Part shown: positions 1 to 8,501 of the stretch, in pieces | Layout: each line of letters begins with the position of its first letter | Numbering within the stretch: the stretch's first letter is position 1 | DNA from: CATQHQ01 sp965243805 | GTDB lineage: Bacteria > Gemmatimonadota > Gemmatimonadetes > Longimicrobiales > Gaopeijiaceae | Length of the DNA: 64,000 bases | Assembly: GCA_965243805.1 (NCBI GenBank) | Contig: OZ251577.1 | Coordinates: 1,116,001 to 1,180,000 of the forward strand | Direction of reading: 5' to 3' | Notes under the pieces: model-generated | Databases searched by the model: none | Told to the model about the DNA's origin: nothing | What the model saw: the letters and a program-made list of their open reading frames with translations, nothing else | Made by a program: the position numbers and the translations under genes

Positions 1-2
1 TC

Positions 3-1439
3 GGCATCCCAATGGCTGCCGGCGTCCGGGACATCCTTCGCACCGACGCCTTCCAGACGTTGCGCGACGCCGGCGTGCGGCTCCACCTCTTCACCCGCGC
101 AGGCCACGTTCCCGAGTTCCGGGACGAGTTCGCTGGCCCAAACGTCCATTTCCACGCCCTTGCGCTGGCGCCGGGCGGTCCCTTTCGGTGGATCGACCGC
201 ATCGTCCACCGCGTCTTCATGCTCGTGCTCTCGAGCCGCACGACCACGGGCCGCATCTACGCGCGCACCCGACTCGCCCGCACCTGGTTCGCCGGGACCC
301 GTTTCGCCGGGAGTTGGTTCGCCCGCACCCGCGCACTCCGCCTTCCGCGCACCCTGGCCGCACTGTTTGTCTCCCGCTTCGGCGGCCCGTTGCTCCGGCT
401 GTCCCGCTGGGCGATCCGTCGCTTCGCCCCCGACGTATACGGCGCCCAGATCCGCCGCCTGCGCCCCGACCTGGTGATCGGCACCCGGGTGCTCACCCTT
501 TCGGCCAACTATGGTCCCGCCGCCGAGCCGTACCTGGACCGCTACCTGATCATCTCGGCCGCCAAGCACGACCTGCCCACCATGGTCCTCGTGCCCAGCT
601 GGGACAACCTGACCAGCAAGGGCTTCTTTCCCGTGCGACCGGACCGGATCACGGTGTGGAACGAGACGATGCGCCAGGAGGCGATCCAGGTCCAGGACCT
701 CCCGCCGGACCGAGTGCGCGTGACCGGCGCCCCGCAGCACGACGTGTACGCCTCGGTGCCGTACGAAGGCCGCGACGAGTTCTGCGCCACACTCGGCTTC
801 GCCCCCGACAAACCCTACCTGGTGTACGCGACCCAGACCGAGGGGACGATCCCCGACGAGCCCCAGCTGGCCATGGACATTGCCCAAGCCGTGCACAAGA
901 GGTTCGGGGGGGCGTTGCAGTTCCTGGTGCGCGTCCATCAGCTGGACCGCGTGGAGCGGTACGACGGGTTGCAGGCACTGCCAGGCGTCGCTGTCGACAT
1001 GGCAGGCACCGGCCACCTGGGCGATTACCGCGACCGCATCTTCGACCGAGCCGCGAGTCAGCGCTTGGCGGATACACTGTACCACGCCGGCGTGGCCGCC
1101 AGCACCGCGTCGTCGATCTCCATCGACGCGGCCGCGGTGGGCACCCCCGTGATCGGCGTGCGCTTCGACGCCGGGGGCTCCCGTCCCTACGAGCGCTCGG
1201 TGCGCCGCTACTTCGACTTCACCCACCAAGCCAACTTGGTGCGCTCCGGCGGGCTCCGCATGGTATCCGACATGCACCAGCTGCTGGACGCGGTGGCTCG
1301 CTACCTGAAGGACCCTTCCCTCGACTCCGAAGCCCGCCGCAAGATGGTGTCGGAGCAGGCGTTCCGGGTGGACGGGCTGGCAGGCCGACGGCTTGCAGAG
1401 GCGGTTCTGGACGCGCTACCGAGCCAGCCGCCCCGGTGA
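3..1439 (+). CDS. Surface-polysaccharide glycosyltransferase-like protein, probably 5'-truncated by the window edge
   Basis: The protein resembles the GT-B-fold group that includes UDP-GlcNAc 2-epimerases and CDP-glycerol glycerophosphotransferases. Signature stretches are SWDNLTSKG (about residue 197) and a following VWNETMRQEA then VTGAPQHD segment, which are typical of uncharacterised transferases in capsule and exopolysaccharide loci. The frame is open to the first base of the window, so the ATG at base 12 may be internal and the true start upstream. From that ATG the product is 475 residues. No membrane segment is evident. It is followed by about 100 bp and then a compositionally different gene, so it probably ends the polysaccharide genes lying to the left. 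A five-residue repeat at about residues 86-110 looks like an in-frame expansion. Substrate cannot be read from sequence. Confidence 0.65.
   Translation, partial: GIPMAAGVRDILRTDAFQTLRDAGVRLHLFTRAGHVPEFRDEFAGPNVHFHALALAPGGPFRWIDRIVHRVFMLVLSSRTTTGRIYARTRLARTWFAGTRFAGSWFARTRALRLPRTLAALFVSRFGGPLLRLSRWAIRRFAPDVYGAQIRRLRPDLVIGTRVLTLSANYGPAAEPYLDRYLIISAAKHDLPTMVLVPSWDNLTSKGFFPVRPDRITVWNETMRQEAIQVQDLPPDRVRVTGAPQHDVYASVPYEGRDEFCATLGFAPDKPYLVYATQTEGTIPDEPQLAMDIAQAVHKRFGGALQFLVRVHQLDRVERYDGLQALPGVAVDMAGTGHLGDYRDRIFDRAASQRLADTLYHAGVAASTASSISIDAAAVGTPVIGVRFDAGGSRPYERSVRRYFDFTHQANLVRSGGLRMVSDMHQLLDAVARYLKDPSLDSEARRKMVSEQAFRVDGLAGRRLAEAVLDALPSQPPR
267..341 (+). repeat. Five-copy 15-bp in-frame tandem repeat
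   Basis: Five consecutive 15-bp units encode TRLAR, TWFAG, TRFAG, SWFAR and TRALR inside the first glycosyltransferase gene. The units are degenerate but keep exact phase, so the reading frame is preserved. The central pair (282-311) is nearly identical. Confidence 0.8.
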
Positions 1440-1538
1440 CCTTGACGTACTGCGACGCCCGCGGCAACTTCGCTGCCCTGGCCCACGCACCATCACAGCC
1501 AGCCCTGATTAGCTCACGCGCTTCCGGAGCCGCCCGAA

Positions 1539-3950
1539 ATGGCAACACCTGATCAAACGCTCAAGAAGGTTGAGGACTTGCTCGCCGTCGGACGCGGCGA
1601 GGAGCCCGAAGAGCTATTGACAGCACTCGTCCGCCGGATGGGCGACAGGACGTTGTCGTCGTGGCGAGCCGATCTTCTGCAGCTCATTGACAGGTTTCAG
1701 CCGAAACGCAAGGCTAGGCTGTTGCAGCTCCTCGACCAGAAGACGACAAACAAGCCTCTCTTTGTCCGCGAGCCTGTCGAAGCCGCCTATGCCACCGACC
1801 CGGCAGTCGAAACACTGCCCGAGGAAGACGTCTTCCGTGATCAGCTAGCGACCCTCGCCGATCAACACATATTTCAGTGGTCAACTCACTACCGTGATGC
1901 TTTGACACGCCACTTCGACCGCTACTTCGCCCAACTGCGCAACCAGCCGGCGGCAAAGCACTACACCGACTCGGTACGCCTCCTTCTGCACGACCATGCC
2001 AGCGACATCTTTTCGAGGGGATACGGGTACCAGATGGAACAGGTGGGCCAGTCGCAGCTTGCAGCCATGAAGAAGTCCATCGGCGGGCTTGCACGTTTCC
2101 TCGAACTGCCGCTGGAGTACTACCTTGAACGCTCGTCGGATGCGTCGGACAGGGACTCGGCACTAGCCTTACGCTCCCTATTCTCGGCGTCCACGCTGGG
2201 CATTCTCGAGGGCTACAAGTCGGTCCGTTTCGGCGCAAGCGCAGGTGACACCGTCCTTCCAGAGCACTTCGAGCGAATCGCCCACAACTTGGCCTTCCTG
2301 GAACCCGACGTGGCGGCCAAGATCATCGCCTTCACCGCCCGCGAGTCCGTGGCGAGTCAGTTCCGCCGAGTCGTTTTCCCCTTGCTCGAGTCTCTTGACA
2401 AGCTAATTCGCAAGGAGCACGAGGACTACTATCCGCTTCCGCACTTCGGCCGATACATGGTACCTCAAGGGCGATTTGAGGTGGGTGTGCGACCGCCGCT
2501 GTCGGCAATGTCTCGTCATCCTATCATGGCGTATGGCTACCTGAGCTCAGAGTTCTCCACTCCCCATGCCCTGGAGCAGGCACGGGCCGCCGACGTCGCG
2601 CTTGTGATCGCTCCGCTGCGGCCGGACAGTGCAGCTCATGTGTCGTCGGACCCGCACTTGGCCGACATCGTGGTCAGAGTGGGCGAGGATCGCCAGGAGG
2701 TTGTACAGGCGGCCGTGCACGCCTGGGACAGGGCGATCTACGAGTTGCGCAGCAAACGTTCGTCGACAGTCCAGTACAACATCGCTCGAGAGTTCCCGCT
2801 AGAGGACCCCTCCAAGCAAAAATTCTATCACGTCCAGCGGGACAGCGTACGCAGCCTTCTGCGCACCTACGAGCGCCAAAACGGTGTGCGGCTTTGGTGT
2901 AGCGTGCGGCGAAGCGGCAAGACTACGGCGTGCTTTGACCTGGACTTCAAGGCCGGGGACTCGGCAATCGTACCGCAAACCTGCGGGACCGAACCAAATC
3001 CCGGGGACCGCCTATTCTACGACAGAGTAGACGAGACGTTGAGAGCTCAGGACGCAGTTGGGAAAGGATTTGTGGATACGATTGTTCGCGAGTGCGCGCC
3101 CGTGTCCTTGGACAGCGGCCAGCGAATCGTCTTCATCGTTGACGAGTACGAGACGTTGTTCGGCCGCCTTCAAGCAGAGACACACCAGAATCCGCTTTTG
3201 CGCTATACTATTGTGCAGCCGTTGCTCAACCAGTTGGTGGAGTTTGCCCGCGACAACCTTCTGGTCTTCTTGGGTCAACAGCCGGACGCGCACTTCATCT
3301 TGATGGACCAGAACCAGTTGGCGCCCTACGTGAAGCAGGATTCCTTTCCGTTGTTTGAGCACATCGACATCGCCGGAACACGAGCGAGCGAGTTCGGAGG
3401 ACTTGTCCGCAAAATATTGACGGATCGATGCGAATGGAGCCCCGGCTTCCTTGATGCACTGCATCGGGAGACTGCAGGCCATCCATTTCTTACGGTAGAA
3501 GTGTTGTGGGTATTCGTGGACTGGCTCATTGAGCGGAAACAACGCCTCCGAGGCTTGCGTTTGCGAAGACGGGATTTCTTGCGTTTCCGTGATCAGAAAC
3601 TACGCCTGGAAGAGATGGCGCGCTGTCGTGACTACAGCTTCTTTCGGCAAGCCGCTAGCCAGGCGATGAGCGACGGCGGCTACCGCACGAACCGATGGCT
3701 GTACACGGTCTACTGGGTTCTTCGCGAGATGTCGATGACGGGCGGCGAGCATCTGGAGTTTTCGGTAGCGCTTGACGATTTTTCCGGCATCTTGGACCGC
3801 ATCCCCGCGCCTGGCCCGCTGCCGGATGCGAACGAGATTGTACGCACGGCGTCGCAGGCCAACTTCCTGAGGACAGAAGCTGGTCAGGTGAGCGTCAAAA
3901 TCAGAACCTTGGGCAGACTGGCGGCGTCCGTGCGGCCAGCACAAACGTGA
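1539..3950 (+). CDS. P-loop (AAA/STAND-like) ATPase, first gene of a two-gene insert
   Basis: An 803-residue protein with a nucleotide-binding core in its second half. A Walker A-like segment SVRRSGKTT lies near residues 455-463 (Ser in place of the usual first Gly), and Walker B IVFIVDEYE near residues 529-537. Downstream, TAGHPFLTVEVLW resembles the sensor/lid region of archaeal-type AAA and STAND ATPases. The first 430 residues are not recognised; they look mostly helical apart from one hydrophobic strand-like stretch (VALVIAPLRPD). The start is ATG with GGAG ten bases upstream. The next gene follows after 18 bp with a strong Shine-Dalgarno, so the two are probably co-transcribed. The sequence is visibly poorer in GC than flanking polysaccharide genes, which suggests transfer. 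A defence or conflict role is inference only. Confidence 0.6.
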   Translation: MATPDQTLKKVEDLLAVGRGEEPEELLTALVRRMGDRTLSSWRADLLQLIDRFQPKRKARLLQLLDQKTTNKPLFVREPVEAAYATDPAVETLPEEDVFRDQLATLADQHIFQWSTHYRDALTRHFDRYFAQLRNQPAAKHYTDSVRLLLHDHASDIFSRGYGYQMEQVGQSQLAAMKKSIGGLARFLELPLEYYLERSSDASDRDSALALRSLFSASTLGILEGYKSVRFGASAGDTVLPEHFERIAHNLAFLEPDVAAKIIAFTARESVASQFRRVVFPLLESLDKLIRKEHEDYYPLPHFGRYMVPQGRFEVGVRPPLSAMSRHPIMAYGYLSSEFSTPHALEQARAADVALVIAPLRPDSAAHVSSDPHLADIVVRVGEDRQEVVQAAVHAWDRAIYELRSKRSSTVQYNIAREFPLEDPSKQKFYHVQRDSVRSLLRTYERQNGVRLWCSVRRSGKTTACFDLDFKAGDSAIVPQTCGTEPNPGDRLFYDRVDETLRAQDAVGKGFVDTIVRECAPVSLDSGQRIVFIVDEYETLFGRLQAETHQNPLLRYTIVQPLLNQLVEFARDNLLVFLGQQPDAHFILMDQNQLAPYVKQDSFPLFEHIDIAGTRASEFGGLVRKILTDRCEWSPGFLDALHRETAGHPFLTVEVLWVFVDWLIERKQRLRGLRLRRRDFLRFRDQKLRLEEMARCRDYSFFRQAASQAMSDGGYRTNRWLYTVYWVLREMSMTGGEHLEFSVALDDFSGILDRIPAPGPLPDANEIVRTASQANFLRTEAGQVSVKIRTLGRLAASVRPAQT

Positions 3951-3968
3951 GGAGGAGGACAGACACAG

Positions 3969-5009
3969 ATGCTTCGGCCTAATGACGTGGTGGATGAGAT
4001 TCGCAGGTGTCGTGAACGCTCCGAAGCACCAGTCCGCTTTCATTGGATCGCGGTGACGGAAGAGTGCGAACCGAATTCGCGTGAAGCGTTTGCCGCAGAG
4101 GTGGTGCGGCTGGCGCCCGATGAGCCGGTATGTGCCACTGTGCTACGGCAGCCTGGGTTCACGGACCCCAACGCTATCATGAACGATCTGGCGGATGTGC
4201 TGGCCGAAGTCCGGGACGACGTATGCCAGCCGCAGTTGCAGCGCACGGTCCAGACAGCCGGATCACTGGACGTAATCCTTCTTTCTCGACGGCGCTTCAA
4301 GCTGTCGATCAGCTCTTCGCCTTTGCAGTTGCCGGAGTGGTTTCCGGTGGTACCGGGCACGATCGTGAACGCGTCGGTGACCGATCGTACACTGCGGACC
4401 GGCGTGTCCTTGTCGGCGCCTGGGCTCGGAACCGGCGAGCTGCACCGCCTGCTGTACGAACTGGATCGCGGGTTGCTCGCCGGGGTCCGAGCAGGGCTGA
4501 CAGCTGATCCCCAACGGGTCAATACACTGCTCGATCGGCTGTGGGAGAGGCCCGAGGGATCACCCACCTTCTCCGAGATCGTGGACGGCGTGGGCGAGAA
4601 GCTGGCGTCCGTCACGAATCCAACGGACTACAGGCCAAGCACAGCGAAGAACGCGACGCTGGTAGGCCAGTTGTGGCGCGTCGCCAACGCCCAATCGGCC
4701 GATCGCCTTGTGAAGGTTGCCGAGAGCCTGGCGCGAGCGATTCGCCCGCAGGTAGCAGACACAACGGACTATCCCGAGACGCTGCTGACGGTCCTGGCCC
4801 GCCCCACACGCCAATTTCCGAGCGCGGACGCTCGGTGGGCGTACAATGTGATCGTGACGGTCCAAAGCGCGTGCCAGCTGGTCACGGCGGCCGCGCACGC
4901 CGACGACTACGGCCAGTACTCTGCATGGATGCTGCGCTCGCTCTCGCTGGAGTTGCGCAGGTCTCTTGACCACGCCGTAGCGGTCGTCGGCGTCCGAGCG
5001 GCGTCATAG
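3969..5009 (+). CDS. Unknown protein, partner of the upstream ATPase
   Basis: A 346-residue protein of no family I recognise. It has no signal peptide or membrane segment and appears cytoplasmic. The N-terminal third alternates hydrophobic strands and helices (WIAVTEEC, VCATVLRQPG, LDVILLSRRRF), and an aromatic segment LPEWFPVVPG lies near residue 124. The C-terminal half is predicted helical by eye. The start ATG follows GGAGGAGGA, one of the strongest ribosome-binding sites in the window, 18 bp after the ATPase stop. Codon composition matches the ATPase rather than the sugar genes. The tight coupling implies a shared function, for example sensor or effector plus ATPase, but nothing in the sequence fixes which. 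Confidence 0.5.
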   Translation: MLRPNDVVDEIRRCRERSEAPVRFHWIAVTEECEPNSREAFAAEVVRLAPDEPVCATVLRQPGFTDPNAIMNDLADVLAEVRDDVCQPQLQRTVQTAGSLDVILLSRRRFKLSISSSPLQLPEWFPVVPGTIVNASVTDRTLRTGVSLSAPGLGTGELHRLLYELDRGLLAGVRAGLTADPQRVNTLLDRLWERPEGSPTFSEIVDGVGEKLASVTNPTDYRPSTAKNATLVGQLWRVANAQSADRLVKVAESLARAIRPQVADTTDYPETLLTVLARPTRQFPSADARWAYNVIVTVQSACQLVTAAAHADDYGQYSAWMLRSLSLELRRSLDHAVAVVGVRAAS

Positions 5010-5028
5010 ACAGGGCGCAGACGAGGCG

Positions 5029-6471
5029 TTGTCCAATCTCATAGCGGCCCTGACCGCTCCGGTTCACGCCCTTCCTCTGGACCTGCTCCGCATCTGGACG
5101 GGCGGCATCGTCTTCATCTACTTCTTGCAGGCGTACCGCTACTCCGCCGACTTCAGCGATCCAGACGGCCTGATCGACCACCGTCTGTGCGCAAAGCTCC
5201 TTCCCGCCGTGCGGTGGAGCCTCTTTCAGCCAGGAATGCCGGGATGGGTCTTCCGGGCCGTCTACCTGTGCGCCTGCGTCGCGGCGGTCCTGGTGATGCT
5301 GGGGATCCATCCACGGGCGTGCGCAGCGTTCCTCTTCGCCGCCGCCGTCTCCACCTACCGCTGGAACGTGCTGGTCGCGTACTTGGACGACTCGATCGTG
5401 CACGTCTTCTGCCTCTGGCTCGTGCTGCTGCCCGTGGGCCACACGCTGGCTCCGGGCGCCGACGGCGGCACCGCCACGACACTCCCAGGCGCGGCCCCCC
5501 GGGCGTTCATGGCCAACATGGCGCTGATCTACCTAGTGGCGGGTGCATACAAGTTCACCAGCCCCATGTGGCGAAACGGCTCGGCAGTCCACGCCGCGCT
5601 CCGGATGCCGATCGCCCGCACCCCCGACTTCTGGACGACCAACCGCCGCGCCGTCCTGCGCACCGCCAACTACGCGGCCCTGGTCTTGGAGCCGCTCTTC
5701 GGGCTCGTGTTCATCCTTCCGGCGCACTCGCCAACCAAGTGGCTCCTGGCGGCGTGCGCGGCCTTCTTTCACCTGGGAATCGTCGCAACGCTCAAGATTC
5801 CCTACAGCAACCTTCTCATGCTCGGCGCCCTGCCTTTGGCCTTCGGCCCAGAGATAGCCCCGGAGATCGCCGCCCTCGACCCCTCCGCCCTCAACCCCTC
5901 CGCCGTCGCAGCCCTGGTCCTTGTCGTCGCCTTGGTCGCCATGTTCGCTTGGGAGGCCGCAGCGAAGTGGCGTCCCATTTCCAAGCCCTACTCCACCCGC
6001 GGCTGGGCGAACCCACTGCGGGCCGCACTCTGGCTGGCGGGCGTGTTCCAGAGCTACCGACTCTTCGACTGGGTGGACTCCCGCAACTACCATGTGCGCT
6101 ACGAGGTCTTCCGCGAGGCCCCCGGCTCCGGCGCGCACGCTCCCAACCCCACCACACAAGAGAGGCTCGATCCCAGCACCTTGTTCGACAACACGATGCG
6201 CCACCTGCTCCTCCAGTCCTACCTGATCGGCAATGTGTGGCTTCAGATGGGACCCGAGGCGCGAACCCACGTCGCAAGGACGATCTTGGCCCGCCACGCC
6301 GCCCGATACGCCCGTGCACACCCCAACGCGGGCACGATCGGCGTCTGGTCCGTCGTCCAGCGGATCACGCCCGACAACCTGGACCTGGCTCGTGGAGAGC
6401 GTCGCTTCCTGATGCGCTTTAGCTGCCGAGATGGCGTCGCCACCCTCCACGCAACAACGGCCTGGGCCTGA
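5029..6471 (+). CDS. HTTM-type multi-pass membrane protein (vitamin K carboxylase-like)
   Basis: A 480-residue integral membrane protein starting at TTG (GAGG six bases upstream). The opening LDLLRIWTGGIVFIYFLQA and the following hydrophobic segments (about residues 15-35, 75-95, 100-120, 130-145, 165-185, 230-250, 290-310) match the layout of HTTM-domain proteins, relatives of vitamin K-dependent gamma-carboxylase. The last 130 residues are soluble and contain no motif I recognise. It ends seven bases before an amidotransferase gene and is probably co-transcribed with it. Within a polysaccharide cluster it might modify or move a lipid-linked intermediate, but that is speculation. The family call rests on general resemblance. 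Confidence 0.55.
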   Translation: MSNLIAALTAPVHALPLDLLRIWTGGIVFIYFLQAYRYSADFSDPDGLIDHRLCAKLLPAVRWSLFQPGMPGWVFRAVYLCACVAAVLVMLGIHPRACAAFLFAAAVSTYRWNVLVAYLDDSIVHVFCLWLVLLPVGHTLAPGADGGTATTLPGAAPRAFMANMALIYLVAGAYKFTSPMWRNGSAVHAALRMPIARTPDFWTTNRRAVLRTANYAALVLEPLFGLVFILPAHSPTKWLLAACAAFFHLGIVATLKIPYSNLLMLGALPLAFGPEIAPEIAALDPSALNPSAVAALVLVVALVAMFAWEAAAKWRPISKPYSTRGWANPLRAALWLAGVFQSYRLFDWVDSRNYHVRYEVFREAPGSGAHAPNPTTQERLDPSTLFDNTMRHLLLQSYLIGNVWLQMGPEARTHVARTILARHAARYARAHPNAGTIGVWSVVQRITPDNLDLARGERRFLMRFSCRDGVATLHATTAWA

Positions 6472-6478
6472 CGGTCGC

Positions 6479-8383
6479 ATGTGCGGAATCGTCGCGATCC
6501 GGCCCTGGCATAGTCCTGTTGCCCACGAGGCGGTGCACCGCGCAACGGCGGCCCTCCGACACCGGGGACCCGACGGCCAGCGCATCTGGACTTCTCCCTC
6601 GGGGCGCATCGGCCTCGGTCACGCCCGACTTGCGATCAACGACCCGGAGGGCGCCCAGCCGATCGCCAGCGAGGACGAACGACTGCGCATCGCGGCCAAC
6701 GGCGAGTTCTACGACTTCCGGCGGATGCGCGGCGTCCTCCAAGCCGGCGGCCACCGCTTCCGTACCAACTCCGACACCGAAGTCGCCCTGCACCTGTACG
6801 AGGACGCGGGACCCGAATGCCTGCACAAGCTGCGGGGACAGTTCGCCTTTGCGATCTGGGACGAGGAAGCTGGCGTTCTCTTCGCCGCTCGGGACCGCTT
6901 CGGCCTCAAGCCGCTCTTCTACAGCGAACAGGGAGATGCGCTCTACCTAGCGTCGGAGGCGAAGGCGCTTTTCGCGGCGGGCGTTCCCCCGGCGTGGGAC
7001 ATGCGCGCGGCCTATCATGCGCTTCACGCCTGTCCCGACGAACGGAGGTCGCTCTTCGCCGGCGTCGCCCAACTTCCGCCCGGACACTTCCTGCTGGCGT
7101 CGGACGCCGGGGTTCGCATCGAGCGCTGGTGGGACCTGCCCCCGTCTCCGTCGCCACGAACCGCGCCCGTCGCCACGAGCACCGACAGCGCCGTCGAGGT
7201 GCGCCGCTTGGTCCGGGAAGCCGTCCAGCTGCGCATGGACGCGGACGTTCCCGTCGGATGCTTGCTCAGCGGCGGGCTGGACTCGTCGTCGGTACTGGGA
7301 GTTGCTTCGGCCCACGCCGACGAACCTGTCGCCGCCTTCACCGTGGGCTTCGAGCGACGCAGCCACGACGAGAGCGACGCAGCGCAGGAGATGGCGACCG
7401 CCGCGGGGGCGACCCACAACATGGCAACACTGGCGGACTCGGACCTGGCCGACCACTTCAGCGACGCGGTCTGGCACGCCGAGACGTTGCAGTACAACGC
7501 ACATGGCGTGGCGCGGTTCCTGCTCGCCCGCAGCGTGCGGCAGGCCGGCTTCCGAGCGGTCCTGGCGGGCGAGGGGGCCGACGAAGCCTTCTTCGGCTAC
7601 GAGTTCCTCCGCATGGCCGCCCACGCGAGCCAGTCGGTCGGGCGGCTGCGCCTTCTCCCGCGACTCCTCCCCCTATTGCTCCGCCCGCCCTCCCGGAAGT
7701 GGCCCGCGCTGGCGACCGCTTCGCCCTGGATGGCCCGGATCGCATCGCTCCTCGGCACGTCTCCGGCTCTGTTCACCCGCTTGACCACGGGCCTGGGCCA
7801 CCTCCAGTCCGTGCTTGCCCCCGACTTCGCGCGCTCGTTCCGCCGGTACGACCCCTACCGCACCTACTACCGCCGCTGCGCGAAGTCGGCCCGCCTCTCC
7901 AAGCGCGAGCCTGCCCGGCGCCTCCTCTACCTCTGGCTCCACTCCCTGTTCGTCAACTACCACCTAGCCGCCGATCGACTGGACATGGCGCACGGCGTGG
8001 AAGTGCGGCTCCCGTTCCTGGATCACATCCTCTTCGAGCACGTCAACGCACTCCCGCTGCCGCTTCTAGCCTCCTCCGCCCCCGAGAAGCGACTGCTTCG
8101 CGACGCCATGCGCCCCTACCTTCCCGACGCCGTCCGGTCCCGACCCAAGCAACCCTTCTGGGCGCCCCCGTCGGCCGTCGTCGGCCCCAACCCGCTCCAC
8201 GATTTGGTGCAGGACACATTGCGGGGCTCGGCCGCCCAGTCGGTCCCGCTCTTCGACCACGTGTCCGTGCTGCGCTTCCTGGACGCGCTGCCCAGCCTGC
8301 CCGAAGCGGACCGCCCCGCCGCAGACTCGCTTCTGCTCATGCTGGCGTCGGCTGCCGCCCTCCACGACCGCTGTCGCTTGTAG
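6479..8383 (+). CDS. asnB: Asparagine synthetase-type glutamine amidotransferase (first copy)
   Basis: A 634-residue class II glutamine amidotransferase fused to an asparagine synthetase domain. The ATG at 6479 is chosen because it leaves Cys2 (MCGIVAI) as the N-terminal nucleophile; the longer open frame from 6431 would bury it. The glutaminase domain spans about residues 2-190, including RHRGPDG and ANGEFYDF. The synthetase domain has the ATP pyrophosphatase loop SGGLDSSS near residue 263. In exopolysaccharide loci such enzymes often amidate sugar acids rather than make free asparagine; two copies in this cluster favour that reading (inference). It sits seven bases after the HTTM gene. Its stop codon lies in a 24-bp tandem duplication that also repeats the stop in frame. 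Confidence 0.85.
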   Translation: MCGIVAIRPWHSPVAHEAVHRATAALRHRGPDGQRIWTSPSGRIGLGHARLAINDPEGAQPIASEDERLRIAANGEFYDFRRMRGVLQAGGHRFRTNSDTEVALHLYEDAGPECLHKLRGQFAFAIWDEEAGVLFAARDRFGLKPLFYSEQGDALYLASEAKALFAAGVPPAWDMRAAYHALHACPDERRSLFAGVAQLPPGHFLLASDAGVRIERWWDLPPSPSPRTAPVATSTDSAVEVRRLVREAVQLRMDADVPVGCLLSGGLDSSSVLGVASAHADEPVAAFTVGFERRSHDESDAAQEMATAAGATHNMATLADSDLADHFSDAVWHAETLQYNAHGVARFLLARSVRQAGFRAVLAGEGADEAFFGYEFLRMAAHASQSVGRLRLLPRLLPLLLRPPSRKWPALATASPWMARIASLLGTSPALFTRLTTGLGHLQSVLAPDFARSFRRYDPYRTYYRRCAKSARLSKREPARRLLYLWLHSLFVNYHLAADRLDMAHGVEVRLPFLDHILFEHVNALPLPLLASSAPEKRLLRDAMRPYLPDAVRSRPKQPFWAPPSAVVGPNPLHDLVQDTLRGSAAQSVPLFDHVSVLRFLDALPSLPEADRPAADSLLLMLASAAALHDRCRL

Positions 8384-8428
8384 CCGTCCTCGCTGGCCCG
8401 TTTCTAGTCGCCCTCGCTGGCCCGTTTC
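8381..8428 (+). repeat. 24-bp tandem duplication carrying the amidotransferase stop codon
   Basis: Two adjacent 24-bp units (8381-8404 and 8405-8428) match at 22 of 24 positions. Each starts with TAG, so the stop of the amidotransferase gene is duplicated in frame. The repeat lies in the gap before the polymerase-like gene. Confidence 0.9.
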
Positions 8429-8501
8429 AACCCCCGGGGTCCGCTCCGGTCTAGATTGGTACGACTCGACAGCCCGACCCTCGCAACCGACCGGCAGGTA
8501 G

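Noticed and set aside
1442..1470. TTGACG-17-CAACTT as promoter of the ATPase insert
   Set aside because: The -35 is good but the -10 is poor; too weak to list as a feature.
188..1552. Arg/Pro-rich open frame overlapping the first glycosyltransferase
   Set aside because: Composition is typical of an off-frame reading of high-GC DNA; the other frame has recognisable family motifs.
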